From Gemmatimonadota bacterium (GTDB lineage Bacteria > Gemmatimonadota > Gemmatimonadetes > Longimicrobiales > Longimicrobiaceae): a stretch of 5,126 nucleotides of DNA. The DNA lies in assembly GCA_019348475.1 (NCBI GenBank), contig JAHWJJ010000359.1, forward strand, positions 1 to 5,126, given 5' to 3'. Position 1 is the stretch's first letter. Each line of letters opens with the position of its first letter. Both the position numbers and the translations under genes were made by a program. The notes beneath the pieces were generated by a model. It was not told the DNA's origin. It ran no database searches and saw only the letters and a list, made by a program, of their open reading frames with translations. Shown here in pieces: positions 1 through 5,126 of the stretch.

Positions 1-81
1 CCACTGACGCCTCCGCGTCCCCCGGCGCGGTCCGCCGACAGCGGTCCCCCACCGACGCCTCCGCGTCCGCCCGCGCGGGCC
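1..81. repeat. Two imperfect direct copies of a ~33-bp GC-rich unit, 48 bp apart
   Basis: Positions 1-33 and 49-81 align without gaps and differ at about four positions (offsets 5, 21, 24 and 31). The first 20 bases of each copy differ only at the fifth base (CCACTGACGC versus CCACCGACGC, then the same CTCCGCGTCC). The second copy contains the perfect 12-bp palindrome GCCCGCGCGGGC at 69-80. The array starts at the window edge, so more copies may lie to the left. It sits just 3' of the acyltransferase gene. It may be a degenerate tandem repeat or transcription-termination region; nothing shows it is coding. Confidence 0.6.
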
Positions 82-95
82 CGACCGCACACCCC

Positions 96-1265
96 TCACA
101 CCTTCACGTACCAGCGGCGCCGGTGCATTGCCCAGACGATGGCCGTCCACAGCGCGACGAAGCAGACCGCGAACGCCAGCGACGCATCGTGGGCGGGGAG
201 CCACGAGTCGAACGCGGCGCCAAAGATCACGTCCTTGAGCGTCCGCCCGTCGATCCTGATCAGGTACAGCAGCCGTCCCATCACCCCTGACAGAAAGAAC
301 GCGAAGATCGCGTTCAGCCCGAACCAAGCGAACGGCATGGCCCAGCGGCGCCGCCCGCGCACGTCCACCACCCAGTAGCACACGGCCAGCGTGTGCAGCG
401 CCATCCCCGCCGTGAACACCACGTACGAGCTGGTCCACAGGTTCTTGTTGATGGGGAACGCCGCATCCCACACCAGCCCGATCACCAGCGCCGCGTTCCC
501 GGCCAGGAACAGCCCCACCAGCCGCTCCGCAGGCGGGCGCTCCGAGCGCATCCACCGCCCCGCGAACACCCCCAGCAGCACGGTGGCCACGGCGGGGAGC
601 GTGCTCAGCAGCCCCTCGGGATCCCAGGTTTTGGCGGATGCCCACAGGTGGCTGGTGCCCAGGACGGCGCGATCCACGTACGCCGCCAGGCTCCCGTCCT
701 TGCTCAGGTCGCCCGCCCGCCCGCCCGGCACGGGCACCAGCATCATCGCGGCCCAGTACCCCAGCAGCAGCGCCGCCGTGACCGCCGCCTGCGCGCGCGG
801 CCTCGTAAACAGCACCACCGCCGCCGCCAGCGTGAACGCCAGCCCTATGCGCTGCAGGACGCCCGGGATCCGCAGGTGCGAAAGGTCCAGGTTGTAGTAG
901 GGGAACGCCGCCAGCAGCAGCCCCAGAAACACCAGGATCGCGCCGCGCTTCGCCGCCCTGGCGAACAGCCGGGCGGGCGCATCCCCCCGCTCCAGCCGCG
1001 GGAGGATGGAGAAGGCCATCGACACGCCCACGATGAACAGGAAGAACGGGAAGATGAGGTCGGTGGGCGTCCAGCCGTGCCACGCCGCGTGCTCCAGGGG
1101 ATCGTAGACGGCGCTCCACGTTCCCGGGTTGTTCACCAGGAGCATGGCCGCCACCGTCAGGCCGCGGAACACGTCCAGCGACAGCAGCCGCTCCGGCCTG
1201 GCGGCCGGCACCGCCGGCTCCATCGCGGGCGCGATCGGCCGTTCCGCGCTGAGAATGTCGGTCAT
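96..1265 (-). CDS. HGSNAT/NagX-like (DUF5009, COG4299) multi-pass membrane acyltransferase
   Basis: This encodes a 389-aa integral membrane protein of the heparan-alpha-glucosaminide N-acetyltransferase-like family. In animals this family moves an acetyl group from acetyl-CoA across a membrane onto a terminal glucosamine; bacterial members (NagX-type) are tied to amino-sugar use, but their substrates are mostly untested. Family blocks seen are RLLSLDVFRGLTV (27-39), HAAWHGWTPTDLIFPFFLF (59-77), IPGVLQRIG (133-141), DPEGLLSTLPA (215-225), PINKNLWTSSYV (271-282) and FAWFGLNAI (312-320). His59, in the HAxWxG block, matches the position of the active-site histidine of the animal enzyme. About ten hydrophobic helices are visible (roughly 30-47, 68-88, 106-122, 139-156, 160-178, 219-237, 247-265, 277-299, 309-328, 361-381), and the tail is basic (HRRRWYVKV). 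The frame stays open upstream to 1532, but that extension is Arg-rich and unlike the family, so I start at ATG 1265. Its ribosome binding site is weak (GAAAGACG about 10 nt upstream); Met15 is an alternative. It is transcribed alone, away from the other genes. Confidence 0.88.
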   Translation of the reverse strand: MTDILSAERPIAPAMEPAVPAARPERLLSLDVFRGLTVAAMLLVNNPGTWSAVYDPLEHAAWHGWTPTDLIFPFFLFIVGVSMAFSILPRLERGDAPARLFARAAKRGAILVFLGLLLAAFPYYNLDLSHLRIPGVLQRIGLAFTLAAAVVLFTRPRAQAAVTAALLLGYWAAMMLVPVPGGRAGDLSKDGSLAAYVDRAVLGTSHLWASAKTWDPEGLLSTLPAVATVLLGVFAGRWMRSERPPAERLVGLFLAGNAALVIGLVWDAAFPINKNLWTSSYVVFTAGMALHTLAVCYWVVDVRGRRRWAMPFAWFGLNAIFAFFLSGVMGRLLYLIRIDGRTLKDVIFGAAFDSWLPAHDASLAFAVCFVALWTAIVWAMHRRRWYVKV

Positions 1266-1631
1266 GGGTTGATCGTCTTTCGTATCGACGCAAGCCGTCC
1301 CATCCCGGGCCGGCACCCGGACCGTCATCCTGCCGGATCGCGCTGAGGACGGCAAGGCTCGGCGCGGCTGGGGACGTTCCTTTGCGGCGCGGCACACGCG
1401 CACGGCGACGTGGCCGCGGAGTGTCGTTTTGGGCGGGCACCAGCACCGGTGAGCAGATTCCTCGGTCGGCGCCACAGATCGGCGGACGGTCATGCGCCAA
1501 GCAATCTGTCTCGCACCCCCGGGCGACTCCACTCCTCTGCCGGAAGCAATGATTTGCAGGTTGATGCAGCCCGCGGCCCGTGCCGTGCATCGTCCGGGGC
1601 TTCCGGAAACATCTTGCTACCGAGCAGAAGG
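1266..1631. other. 366-bp divergent intergenic region, no supported gene
   Basis: This lies between the divergently read acyltransferase and the small membrane protein, so promoters for both should be here. On the minus strand the best sigma70-like pair I can find is TTGCCG (1355-1350) with CAGGAT 17 bp downstream, which is weak. On the plus strand I see no pair worth reporting. Reading frames stay open on both strands, but their translations are Arg/Pro/Ser-rich with no recognisable domain, as expected from high G+C. A 14-mer at 1460-1473 recurs at 5025-5038. Confidence 0.6.
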
Positions 1632-1916
1632 ATGCCACCAAGGCGGCGGGCGGCGGACAGGGGCTGGGTACGGAGGGTGGGGTGGGTGGCGTGCTTCGCG
1701 CTCGCGGCCTCGCTCACCTACACCTTCGTGCGCGCGCTCACGGAGGGTCCGCAGGACGTGGACCCGCTGTTCTTTGCCATGCAGACCGTGGCCAGCCTGC
1801 TGTTCCTGGTGTACAGCGTCAGGCTGCGCAACGGCATCTTCATCGCGGCCAACACCGTGGCGGTGCTGAACGCCGCCGGTACCCTGGTGCTGGCGCTGCT
1901 TTCCCGCGCCGGCTGA
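1632..1916 (+). CDS. Small three-helix membrane protein, SemiSWEET/PQ-loop-like
   Basis: This is a 94-aa protein with a basic N-terminus (MPPRRRAADRGWVRR), three hydrophobic helices (about 16-33, 44-63, 68-90) and a short tail. The order and spacing resemble bacterial SemiSWEET (MtN3/saliva, PQ-loop) half-transporters, which dimerise to move sugars: a first helix, a polar TEGPQDVDP link, a second helix ending in FLVYSVRLRNG, and a third helix with Asn in IAANTVAVLN, where the family keeps a conserved Asn. The Pro-Gln pair of helix 1 is absent; SLTYTFVRAL stands at that place. This is recognition by eye and could equally be an unnamed small membrane protein family. The frame is open back to 1410, but that part is low-complexity Arg/Ser/Pro. 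ATG 1632 has AGAAGG abutting it, which is too close for a normal site. A GTG at 1686 with GGAGG 9 nt upstream would start the protein inside helix 1. The start is therefore uncertain. Confidence 0.55.
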   Translation: MPPRRRAADRGWVRRVGWVACFALAASLTYTFVRALTEGPQDVDPLFFAMQTVASLLFLVYSVRLRNGIFIAANTVAVLNAAGTLVLALLSRAG

Positions 1917-1917
1917 C

Positions 1918-1959
1918 TGAGCGCCGCTCACCCGTTTTCCTTGGCGCCGCAAGGGTTTT
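1918..1959 (+). terminator. Probable weak terminator after the small membrane protein gene
   Basis: Two short hairpins follow the stop codon at 1914-1916. The first is TGAGC-GCC-GCTCA at 1918-1930. The second is CCTTG-GCGCCG-CAAGG at 1939-1954, followed by GTTTTC with four T at 1956-1959. The second has the form of an intrinsic terminator, but its stem is only 5 bp, so read-through into the next gene is possible. Confidence 0.4.
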
Positions 1960-1963
1960 CGCC

Positions 1964-1992
1964 TTGACGGTGCACGCGGCGGACTGTATCCT
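1964..1992 (+). promoter_or_regulatory. Sigma70-like promoter for the fadL-type/SGNH hydrolase operon
   Basis: TTGACG at 1964-1969 matches the -35 consensus at five of six positions. After a 17-bp spacer, TATCCT at 1987-1992 matches the -10 consensus at four of six. Transcription would start near 2000, giving a leader of about 90 nt before the ATG at 2093. GTTTTC occurs at 1934-1939 and again at 1955-1960, 21 bp apart and directly upstream of the -35, which could be a regulator site or chance. Confidence 0.55.
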
Positions 1993-2080
1993 CACCCGTC
2001 GCCGCACCACGTGTGACGGACCAGCCGTTTCCGCCAACGATCCTCCGGGCGCGCCTTGCCCGGCGGCATATACGACATCC

Positions 2081-2086
2081 AAGGAG
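2081..2086 (+). promoter_or_regulatory. Strong ribosome binding site AAGGAG
   Basis: AAGGAG ends six bases before ATG 2093. This fixes the start of the outer membrane transporter and excludes the long upstream extension of the same open frame. Confidence 0.85.
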
Positions 2087-2092
2087 ACTTGC

Positions 2093-3418
2093 ATGAGACG
2101 AAGTCTGGCAATCGCCGGCGCCGCCGCCGTTGCGTGCGCCGCCGCGGGCACGCCGCTGCACGCGCAGGGTTCCAGCGTAGACCAGCAGAGCGCGTGCATG
2201 GCGGGCCGGGTGGGTGCCGGCGTGGCGATGCCGTGCGACGACGGGTCGGCGGTGTACTTCAGCCCCGCCGGGCTGGCGCACACCCCCAGCGTGGTGAGCG
2301 CGGGCGTGGCGCTGGTGCGCGCTGGCGGCAGCTTTCGCTACGACGCGGGGTTGGAGCCGGCCGACGGCACCTCGCAGATCGAGCGCGAGACGGCCAACGT
2401 CCCTGTTCCGCAGGCTTTCATCAACTACCGCGCGAGCGACCGGCTGGCCGTGGGCATCGGCGCGCTGGCGCCGTACGGGCTGGGGCTGGAGTGGCCCGTG
2501 TGCGCCGCCGAAAACCCGCGCTGCGGCGAGCCCAATTTCGAGGGCCGCTTTACGGGATACGACAACACCCTGCGCGGCTTCTACATCCAGCCCACCGTGG
2601 CCTACCAGGTGGTGCCCAACCGGCTTTCCGTGGGCGCCGGCGTGGACTACGTGATGGGCAGCATCGAGGTGCACCGCCGGCAGTTCGGCCCCGCCGCGCT
2701 GGGGCTGGGCAACGCCGAGATCGCCGACGTCACGCTGGAGGGGAACGGTACCGGGTTCACCTACCACCTGGGCGCCATCCTGCGGCTGGACCCGCGCACC
2801 TCGCTGGGGGTGCGGTACCTGGGCAGCGCCGAGGTCGACATGGACGGCGACGCGGCGTTCGTGCAGGTGTCCACCGGCAACCCCGGCGTGGACGCGCTGA
2901 TCGGCGCGGGGCTGCCACGGGACCAGGGCGTGGGCACCACCGTCGAGTTTCCCGCGCAGCTGGTGGTGGGCGTGGCGTACGGCGCCACCGACCGCCTGAG
3001 CCTGCTGGCGGACTTCCAGCGCACCTACTGGTCCAGCTTCGACGCCCTTCCGGTGGAGTTCGAGATCGAGGACCCCGACACGCTGCGGCTGGGCTACAAC
3101 AGCACCAACACCTTCCGCTTCGCCGCCGACTTCCAGGCCAGCGACGCGCTGGCCGTGCGCGCCGGCTTTCGCTACAACGAGGCGGCCAGCCCGCGCGCCA
3201 CGCCCTTTCTTCCCGAGGGCGAGCGCAACTACTACACGCTGGGGCTGGGCTACCGCCTGACGCGGGCGCTCTCGACGGACTTCTCGTTCCAGTACATCAA
3301 CCAGCCTGACCGCGCCGGCCCGGTGGTCCCCGAGGGGCCGCGCGCCGGCGTCTACGAGGCAACGGGCATGGTGTTCAACTTTACGCTCGCGTACCGCTTT
3401 GGCGGCCGCGGCAGGTAG
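2093..3418 (+). CDS. OmpP1/FadL/TodX-family outer membrane transport protein
   Basis: This 441-aa protein is of typical length for FadL-type outer membrane beta-barrels, which carry long-chain fatty acids or other hydrophobic compounds across the outer membrane. Residues 1-24 form a Sec signal peptide (MRRSLAIAGA, Ala-rich core, cleavage likely after LHA24). The mature N-terminus has the family hatch region with YFSPAGLA (55-62), where most relatives have NPAG. The rest is alternating aromatic/polar strands separated by Gly-Asn-Asp-rich turns, for example LAVGIGALAPYGLG, LSVGAGVDYVMGS, LSLLADFQRTYWSSF, LAVRAGFRYNEA and YTLGLGYRLTRALSTDFSF, ending in a barrel strand FNFTLAYRF and a short GGRGR tail. 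Cys35/Cys48 and Cys137/Cys144 form two close pairs, likely disulfides after export. Start ATG 2093 is set by AAGGAG and the signal peptide. It is the first gene of an apparent operon with the SGNH hydrolase lipoprotein 49 nt downstream. The substrate cannot be read from sequence; fatty acids are the likeliest guess. Confidence 0.92.
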   Translation: MRRSLAIAGAAAVACAAAGTPLHAQGSSVDQQSACMAGRVGAGVAMPCDDGSAVYFSPAGLAHTPSVVSAGVALVRAGGSFRYDAGLEPADGTSQIERETANVPVPQAFINYRASDRLAVGIGALAPYGLGLEWPVCAAENPRCGEPNFEGRFTGYDNTLRGFYIQPTVAYQVVPNRLSVGAGVDYVMGSIEVHRRQFGPAALGLGNAEIADVTLEGNGTGFTYHLGAILRLDPRTSLGVRYLGSAEVDMDGDAAFVQVSTGNPGVDALIGAGLPRDQGVGTTVEFPAQLVVGVAYGATDRLSLLADFQRTYWSSFDALPVEFEIEDPDTLRLGYNSTNTFRFAADFQASDALAVRAGFRYNEAASPRATPFLPEGERNYYTLGLGYRLTRALSTDFSFQYINQPDRAGPVVPEGPRAGVYEATGMVFNFTLAYRFGGRGR

Positions 3419-3426
3419 CCGCGGTC
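3404..3426 (+). other. GC hairpin spanning the stop codon between the two operon genes
   Basis: CCGCGGC at 3406-3412 pairs perfectly with GCCGCGG at 3418-3424 across the loop AGGTA. A G-U and a G-C pair can extend it outward to 3404/3426. The TAG stop (3416-3418) lies in the loop and stem base. No T run follows, so it is not a classical terminator. It could lower expression of the downstream gene or protect the 3' end of the upstream message. Confidence 0.5.
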
Positions 3427-3452
3427 CCCGCAACGCCCGGAACGGAATGCAC

Positions 3453-3458
3453 AAGGAG
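3453..3458 (+). promoter_or_regulatory. Ribosome binding site AAGGAG
   Basis: AAGGAG lies nine bases before ATG 3468. It favours that start over ATG 3447 in the same frame, which would put extra charged residues (MHKENRR) before the signal peptide. Confidence 0.75.
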
Positions 3459-3467
3459 AACCGACGC

Positions 3468-4817
3468 ATGAACAAGAGATCGCTGGGGACCGCCCTGCGA
3501 ACCGCGGCGCTGGCGGCCACCGTGCTGCTGGGCGCGTGCGTGGGCGACGGCGACCAGGTCATCACCGCGGTGCAGCCCACGCCCAACGGCGGTGAGCTGT
3601 TCGTCCGCTACGTGGCGATGGGCAACTCGCTCACCGCCGGCTATCAATCCGGCGGGCTGAATGACAGCCTGCAGGTGCGCGCCTACCCCGTGCTGCTGGC
3701 GCAGCGGGCGGGCGCGGACTTCGAGTCGCCGCTGGTGGCGCGCCCCGGCTGCCCGCGCCCGTTCGCGGCCCCGCTGGGCGCCACCGGCCGCATCGGCACG
3801 GCGGACAGCTGCTTCCGCATCAACAACCCGCGGGTGATCAACAACGTCGCGGTGCCGGGCGCCCGCGTGCGCGACCTGTTCCAGTTCCCCGCCGGGCCGC
3901 TGGCCTCGCTGAACACGCTGCTCATCGGCCCCCGGACGCAGGTGCGCGCCATGATCGAGGCGCGCCCCACCTTCGTGTCGCTGTGGATCGGCAACAACGA
4001 CGCGCTGGAGGCGTCGGTGAGCGGCGTGCTGGGCCCCCGCGCGGCCGGGGCCGACAGCACCCTTACGCCGCTGGCGGCCTTCCAGAGCCGCCTGAACGTG
4101 GTGGTGGACTCCATCAAGTTTGCCAACCCGCGGGGCGCCATGCTGGTGGGCGTGGTGAACGCCATCGAGGCCGCGCCCATCCTGCAGCCGGGCGCGTACT
4201 TCTTCCTGGCGCGCGACCCGGCCACCGGGCGGTTCCAGGGCAAGCCGGTGAACCCCAACTGCTCGCCGCTGAACATCCTGGGGCAGCTGAACCCGCTGGC
4301 GTTCAACATGGTCTCGTTCCAGATCGTGGGCGACGCCAACTTCCCCGAGATCAACTGCGACCCGGCCGCCTACCCGGCCGGCGACCCGCGGCGGGGCGTG
4401 TACCTGCTGGACCAGGGCGAGATCCTGCTGATCAGCCAGCGGATCGCGCAGTACAACGCGGCTATCCGGGCGGCGGCCGAGGCCAACGACTGGCTGTACG
4501 TGGATCCCAACCTGATCCTGCGGCCCTTCCTGGCGGAGGAGACGGAGGTCGTGATCGGTGGGCAGACGTACCGCCTGCATCAGCGGCTGCGCAAGTGCCA
4601 GGACCTGCGTGACGCCACCACCCCCGCGCAGATCCAGGCGGCGGTGCTCACGTCATGCCCGGTCACGGGCCCCACGGCGGCGCCCAACTTCTTCGGCTCG
4701 CTGATGTCGTTCGACGGGGTGCACCCGTCCACGGAAGGGCACCGCGTCCTGGCCGGCCGTTTCGCCAGCCGCATCAACCAGCGCTACGGCACCACGCTCT
4801 CCACCTCCATCTCCTGA
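3468..4817 (+). CDS. SGNH/GDSL-family hydrolase lipoprotein
   Basis: This 449-aa secreted esterase/lipase-type enzyme begins with a lipoprotein signal: MNKRS, a hydrophobic core, then the lipobox LGAC with Cys24 as the lipidated residue. All main SGNH blocks are present. Block I is AMGNSLTAG (50-58) with nucleophile Ser54; it reads GNSL rather than GDSL. Block II is VAVPGARVRD (127-136) with Gly131. Block III is WIGNNDAL (173-180) with oxyanion Asn177. Block V is FDGVHPS (415-421) with the Asp416/His419 pair. The family cleaves ester bonds of lipids, acylated sugars or similar substrates. About 235 residues separate blocks III and V, which is longer than in compact SGNH enzymes and suggests an inserted lid or cap region. 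Apart from Cys24 there are six cysteines (95, 115, 265, 297, 377, 397), whose spacing suggests three disulfides. It lies 49 nt after the FadL-type gene and ends in a strong terminator, so the two are probably co-transcribed. It may act at the envelope to free acyl chains for the channel. The exact substrate is unknown. Confidence 0.92.
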   Translation: MNKRSLGTALRTAALAATVLLGACVGDGDQVITAVQPTPNGGELFVRYVAMGNSLTAGYQSGGLNDSLQVRAYPVLLAQRAGADFESPLVARPGCPRPFAAPLGATGRIGTADSCFRINNPRVINNVAVPGARVRDLFQFPAGPLASLNTLLIGPRTQVRAMIEARPTFVSLWIGNNDALEASVSGVLGPRAAGADSTLTPLAAFQSRLNVVVDSIKFANPRGAMLVGVVNAIEAAPILQPGAYFFLARDPATGRFQGKPVNPNCSPLNILGQLNPLAFNMVSFQIVGDANFPEINCDPAAYPAGDPRRGVYLLDQGEILLISQRIAQYNAAIRAAAEANDWLYVDPNLILRPFLAEETEVVIGGQTYRLHQRLRKCQDLRDATTPAQIQAAVLTSCPVTGPTAAPNFFGSLMSFDGVHPSTEGHRVLAGRFASRINQRYGTTLSTSIS

Positions 4818-4843
4818 TCCCTGGCGCATCGATGGGATGCATC

Positions 4844-4880
4844 GCGGGGCGGCTCCACCAGGGGCCGCCCCGCAGTGCTT
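4844..4880 (+). terminator. Strong intrinsic terminator of the operon
   Basis: GCGGGGCGGC at 4844-4853 pairs perfectly with GCCGCCCCGC at 4864-4873. The stem extends inward by a U-G and two C-G pairs to leave an ACCA tetraloop (4857-4860), giving 13 pairs in all. A short, imperfect T run (TGCTTT) follows. It begins 26 nt after the stop codon of the hydrolase gene. Confidence 0.8.
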
Positions 4881-5126
4881 TGCCCTCCCGGGCCAGATAA
4901 GAGAGGCTCTTCGTCGGTTGGGCGCAGGGGAAGCGTCTGCTGTGCACGGACAGTTCTACTGCGGGTCTCACGCCGTTTCGGCCTCGAATGCACCAGGAAC
5001 GACGATACACGGTATGACCAGGTGCCTCGGTCGGCGCCGGGAGCTCTGCACGGGGGAGATCCCGCGGCGCCTCCCGCGAATCACAGTTCCTTCCAGAAGA
5101 TCCTGACCGACTCGGGATGAGCCGAT
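4881..5126. other. Terminal ~245 bp without a supported gene
   Basis: No frame here gives a recognisable protein, and the short open frames on both strands have no ribosome binding site or domain. A small hairpin AAGAG-AGG-CTCTT lies at 4899-4911. TATGAC at 5013-5018 resembles a -10 box but has no -35 partner. The 14-mer CCTCGGTCGGCGCC at 5025-5038 repeats one at 1460-1473. An ATG at 5117 runs off the window and could start another gene, but too little of it is present to judge. Confidence 0.55.

Noticed and set aside
393..1346. Plus-strand open frame opposite the acyltransferase
   Set aside because: Composition is Arg/Gln/His/Pro-rich with no recognisable domain; the minus strand has the family motifs.
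1266..1532. Upstream extension of the acyltransferase reading frame by 89 residues
   Set aside because: The extra part is Arg/Ser/Pro-rich, matches nothing in the family and precedes the expected N-terminus; long open frames are common at this G+C.
1580..2092. Upstream extension of the channel gene frame across the small membrane protein gene
   Set aside because: AAGGAG and a clear signal peptide at 2093 fix the start; the extension overlaps another gene and is low-complexity.
1928..3586. Long minus-strand open frame of about 550 codons opposite the channel gene
   Set aside because: Its translation is His/Arg/Gly/Ala-rich shadow sequence, with no domain, caused by the G/C third-position bias of the real gene.
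3381..4580. Long minus-strand open frame opposite the hydrolase gene
   Set aside because: Same shadow effect; the plus strand carries all the SGNH motifs.
4827..4843. Small GCATC/GATGC and GATGCATC palindromes just after the operon stop codon
   Set aside because: The stems are short and mutually exclusive, and the much stronger terminator next to them explains the site.
4837..5120. Short plus-strand open frames after the terminator
   Set aside because: They begin within or next to the terminator, lack ribosome binding sites and show no protein-like features.
5117..5126. ATG near the right edge as the start of a next gene
   Set aside because: Only three codons are visible and there is no good ribosome binding site, so it cannot be supported.

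Overview
The window is very G+C-rich bacterial chromosomal DNA with four protein-coding genes and no sign of mobile elements, tRNA/rRNA, CRISPR or phage. Two genes encode Gram-negative outer-envelope proteins: a FadL-type beta-barrel and a lipoprotein with a lipobox. The codon bias is strong G/C at third positions, and the ribosome binding sites of the two best genes are clean AAGGAG. Together these suggest a high-GC diderm such as a member of Gemmatimonadota (Longimicrobium-like). That placement is an inference from style and gene content, not something the sequence proves.

Layout. Positions 1-95 hold two imperfect copies of a roughly 33-bp GC-rich unit, 48 bp apart, lying 3' of the first gene. 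Positions 96-1265 (minus strand) encode a polytopic membrane acyltransferase of the HGSNAT/NagX (DUF5009, COG4299) family. A 366-bp divergent intergenic region follows, with no gene I can support. Positions 1632-1916 (plus) encode a 94-aa three-helix membrane protein resembling a SemiSWEET/PQ-loop half-transporter that lacks the PQ motif. It is followed by small hairpins with a short T run, and then by a sigma70-like promoter (TTGACG, 17 bp, TATCCT).

That promoter appears to drive a two-gene operon. The first gene, 2093-3418, encodes an OmpP1/FadL/TodX-family outer membrane channel for long-chain fatty acids or other hydrophobic substrates. The second, 3468-4817, encodes an SGNH/GDSL hydrolase lipoprotein with an intact Ser-Asp-His catalytic set. 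A GC hairpin overlaps the stop codon of the first gene, and a strong 13-bp-stem terminator lies 26 nt after the second. The last ~250 bases hold no supportable gene.

The most interesting reading is functional. A lipoprotein esterase/lipase at the envelope could release acyl chains that the co-transcribed FadL-type channel then imports, making a compact 'hydrolyse and import' module. The acyltransferase and the small SemiSWEET-like protein are transcribed separately and may have unrelated roles, possibly in amino-sugar or sugar handling. I found no clear candidate for an entirely undescribed system.
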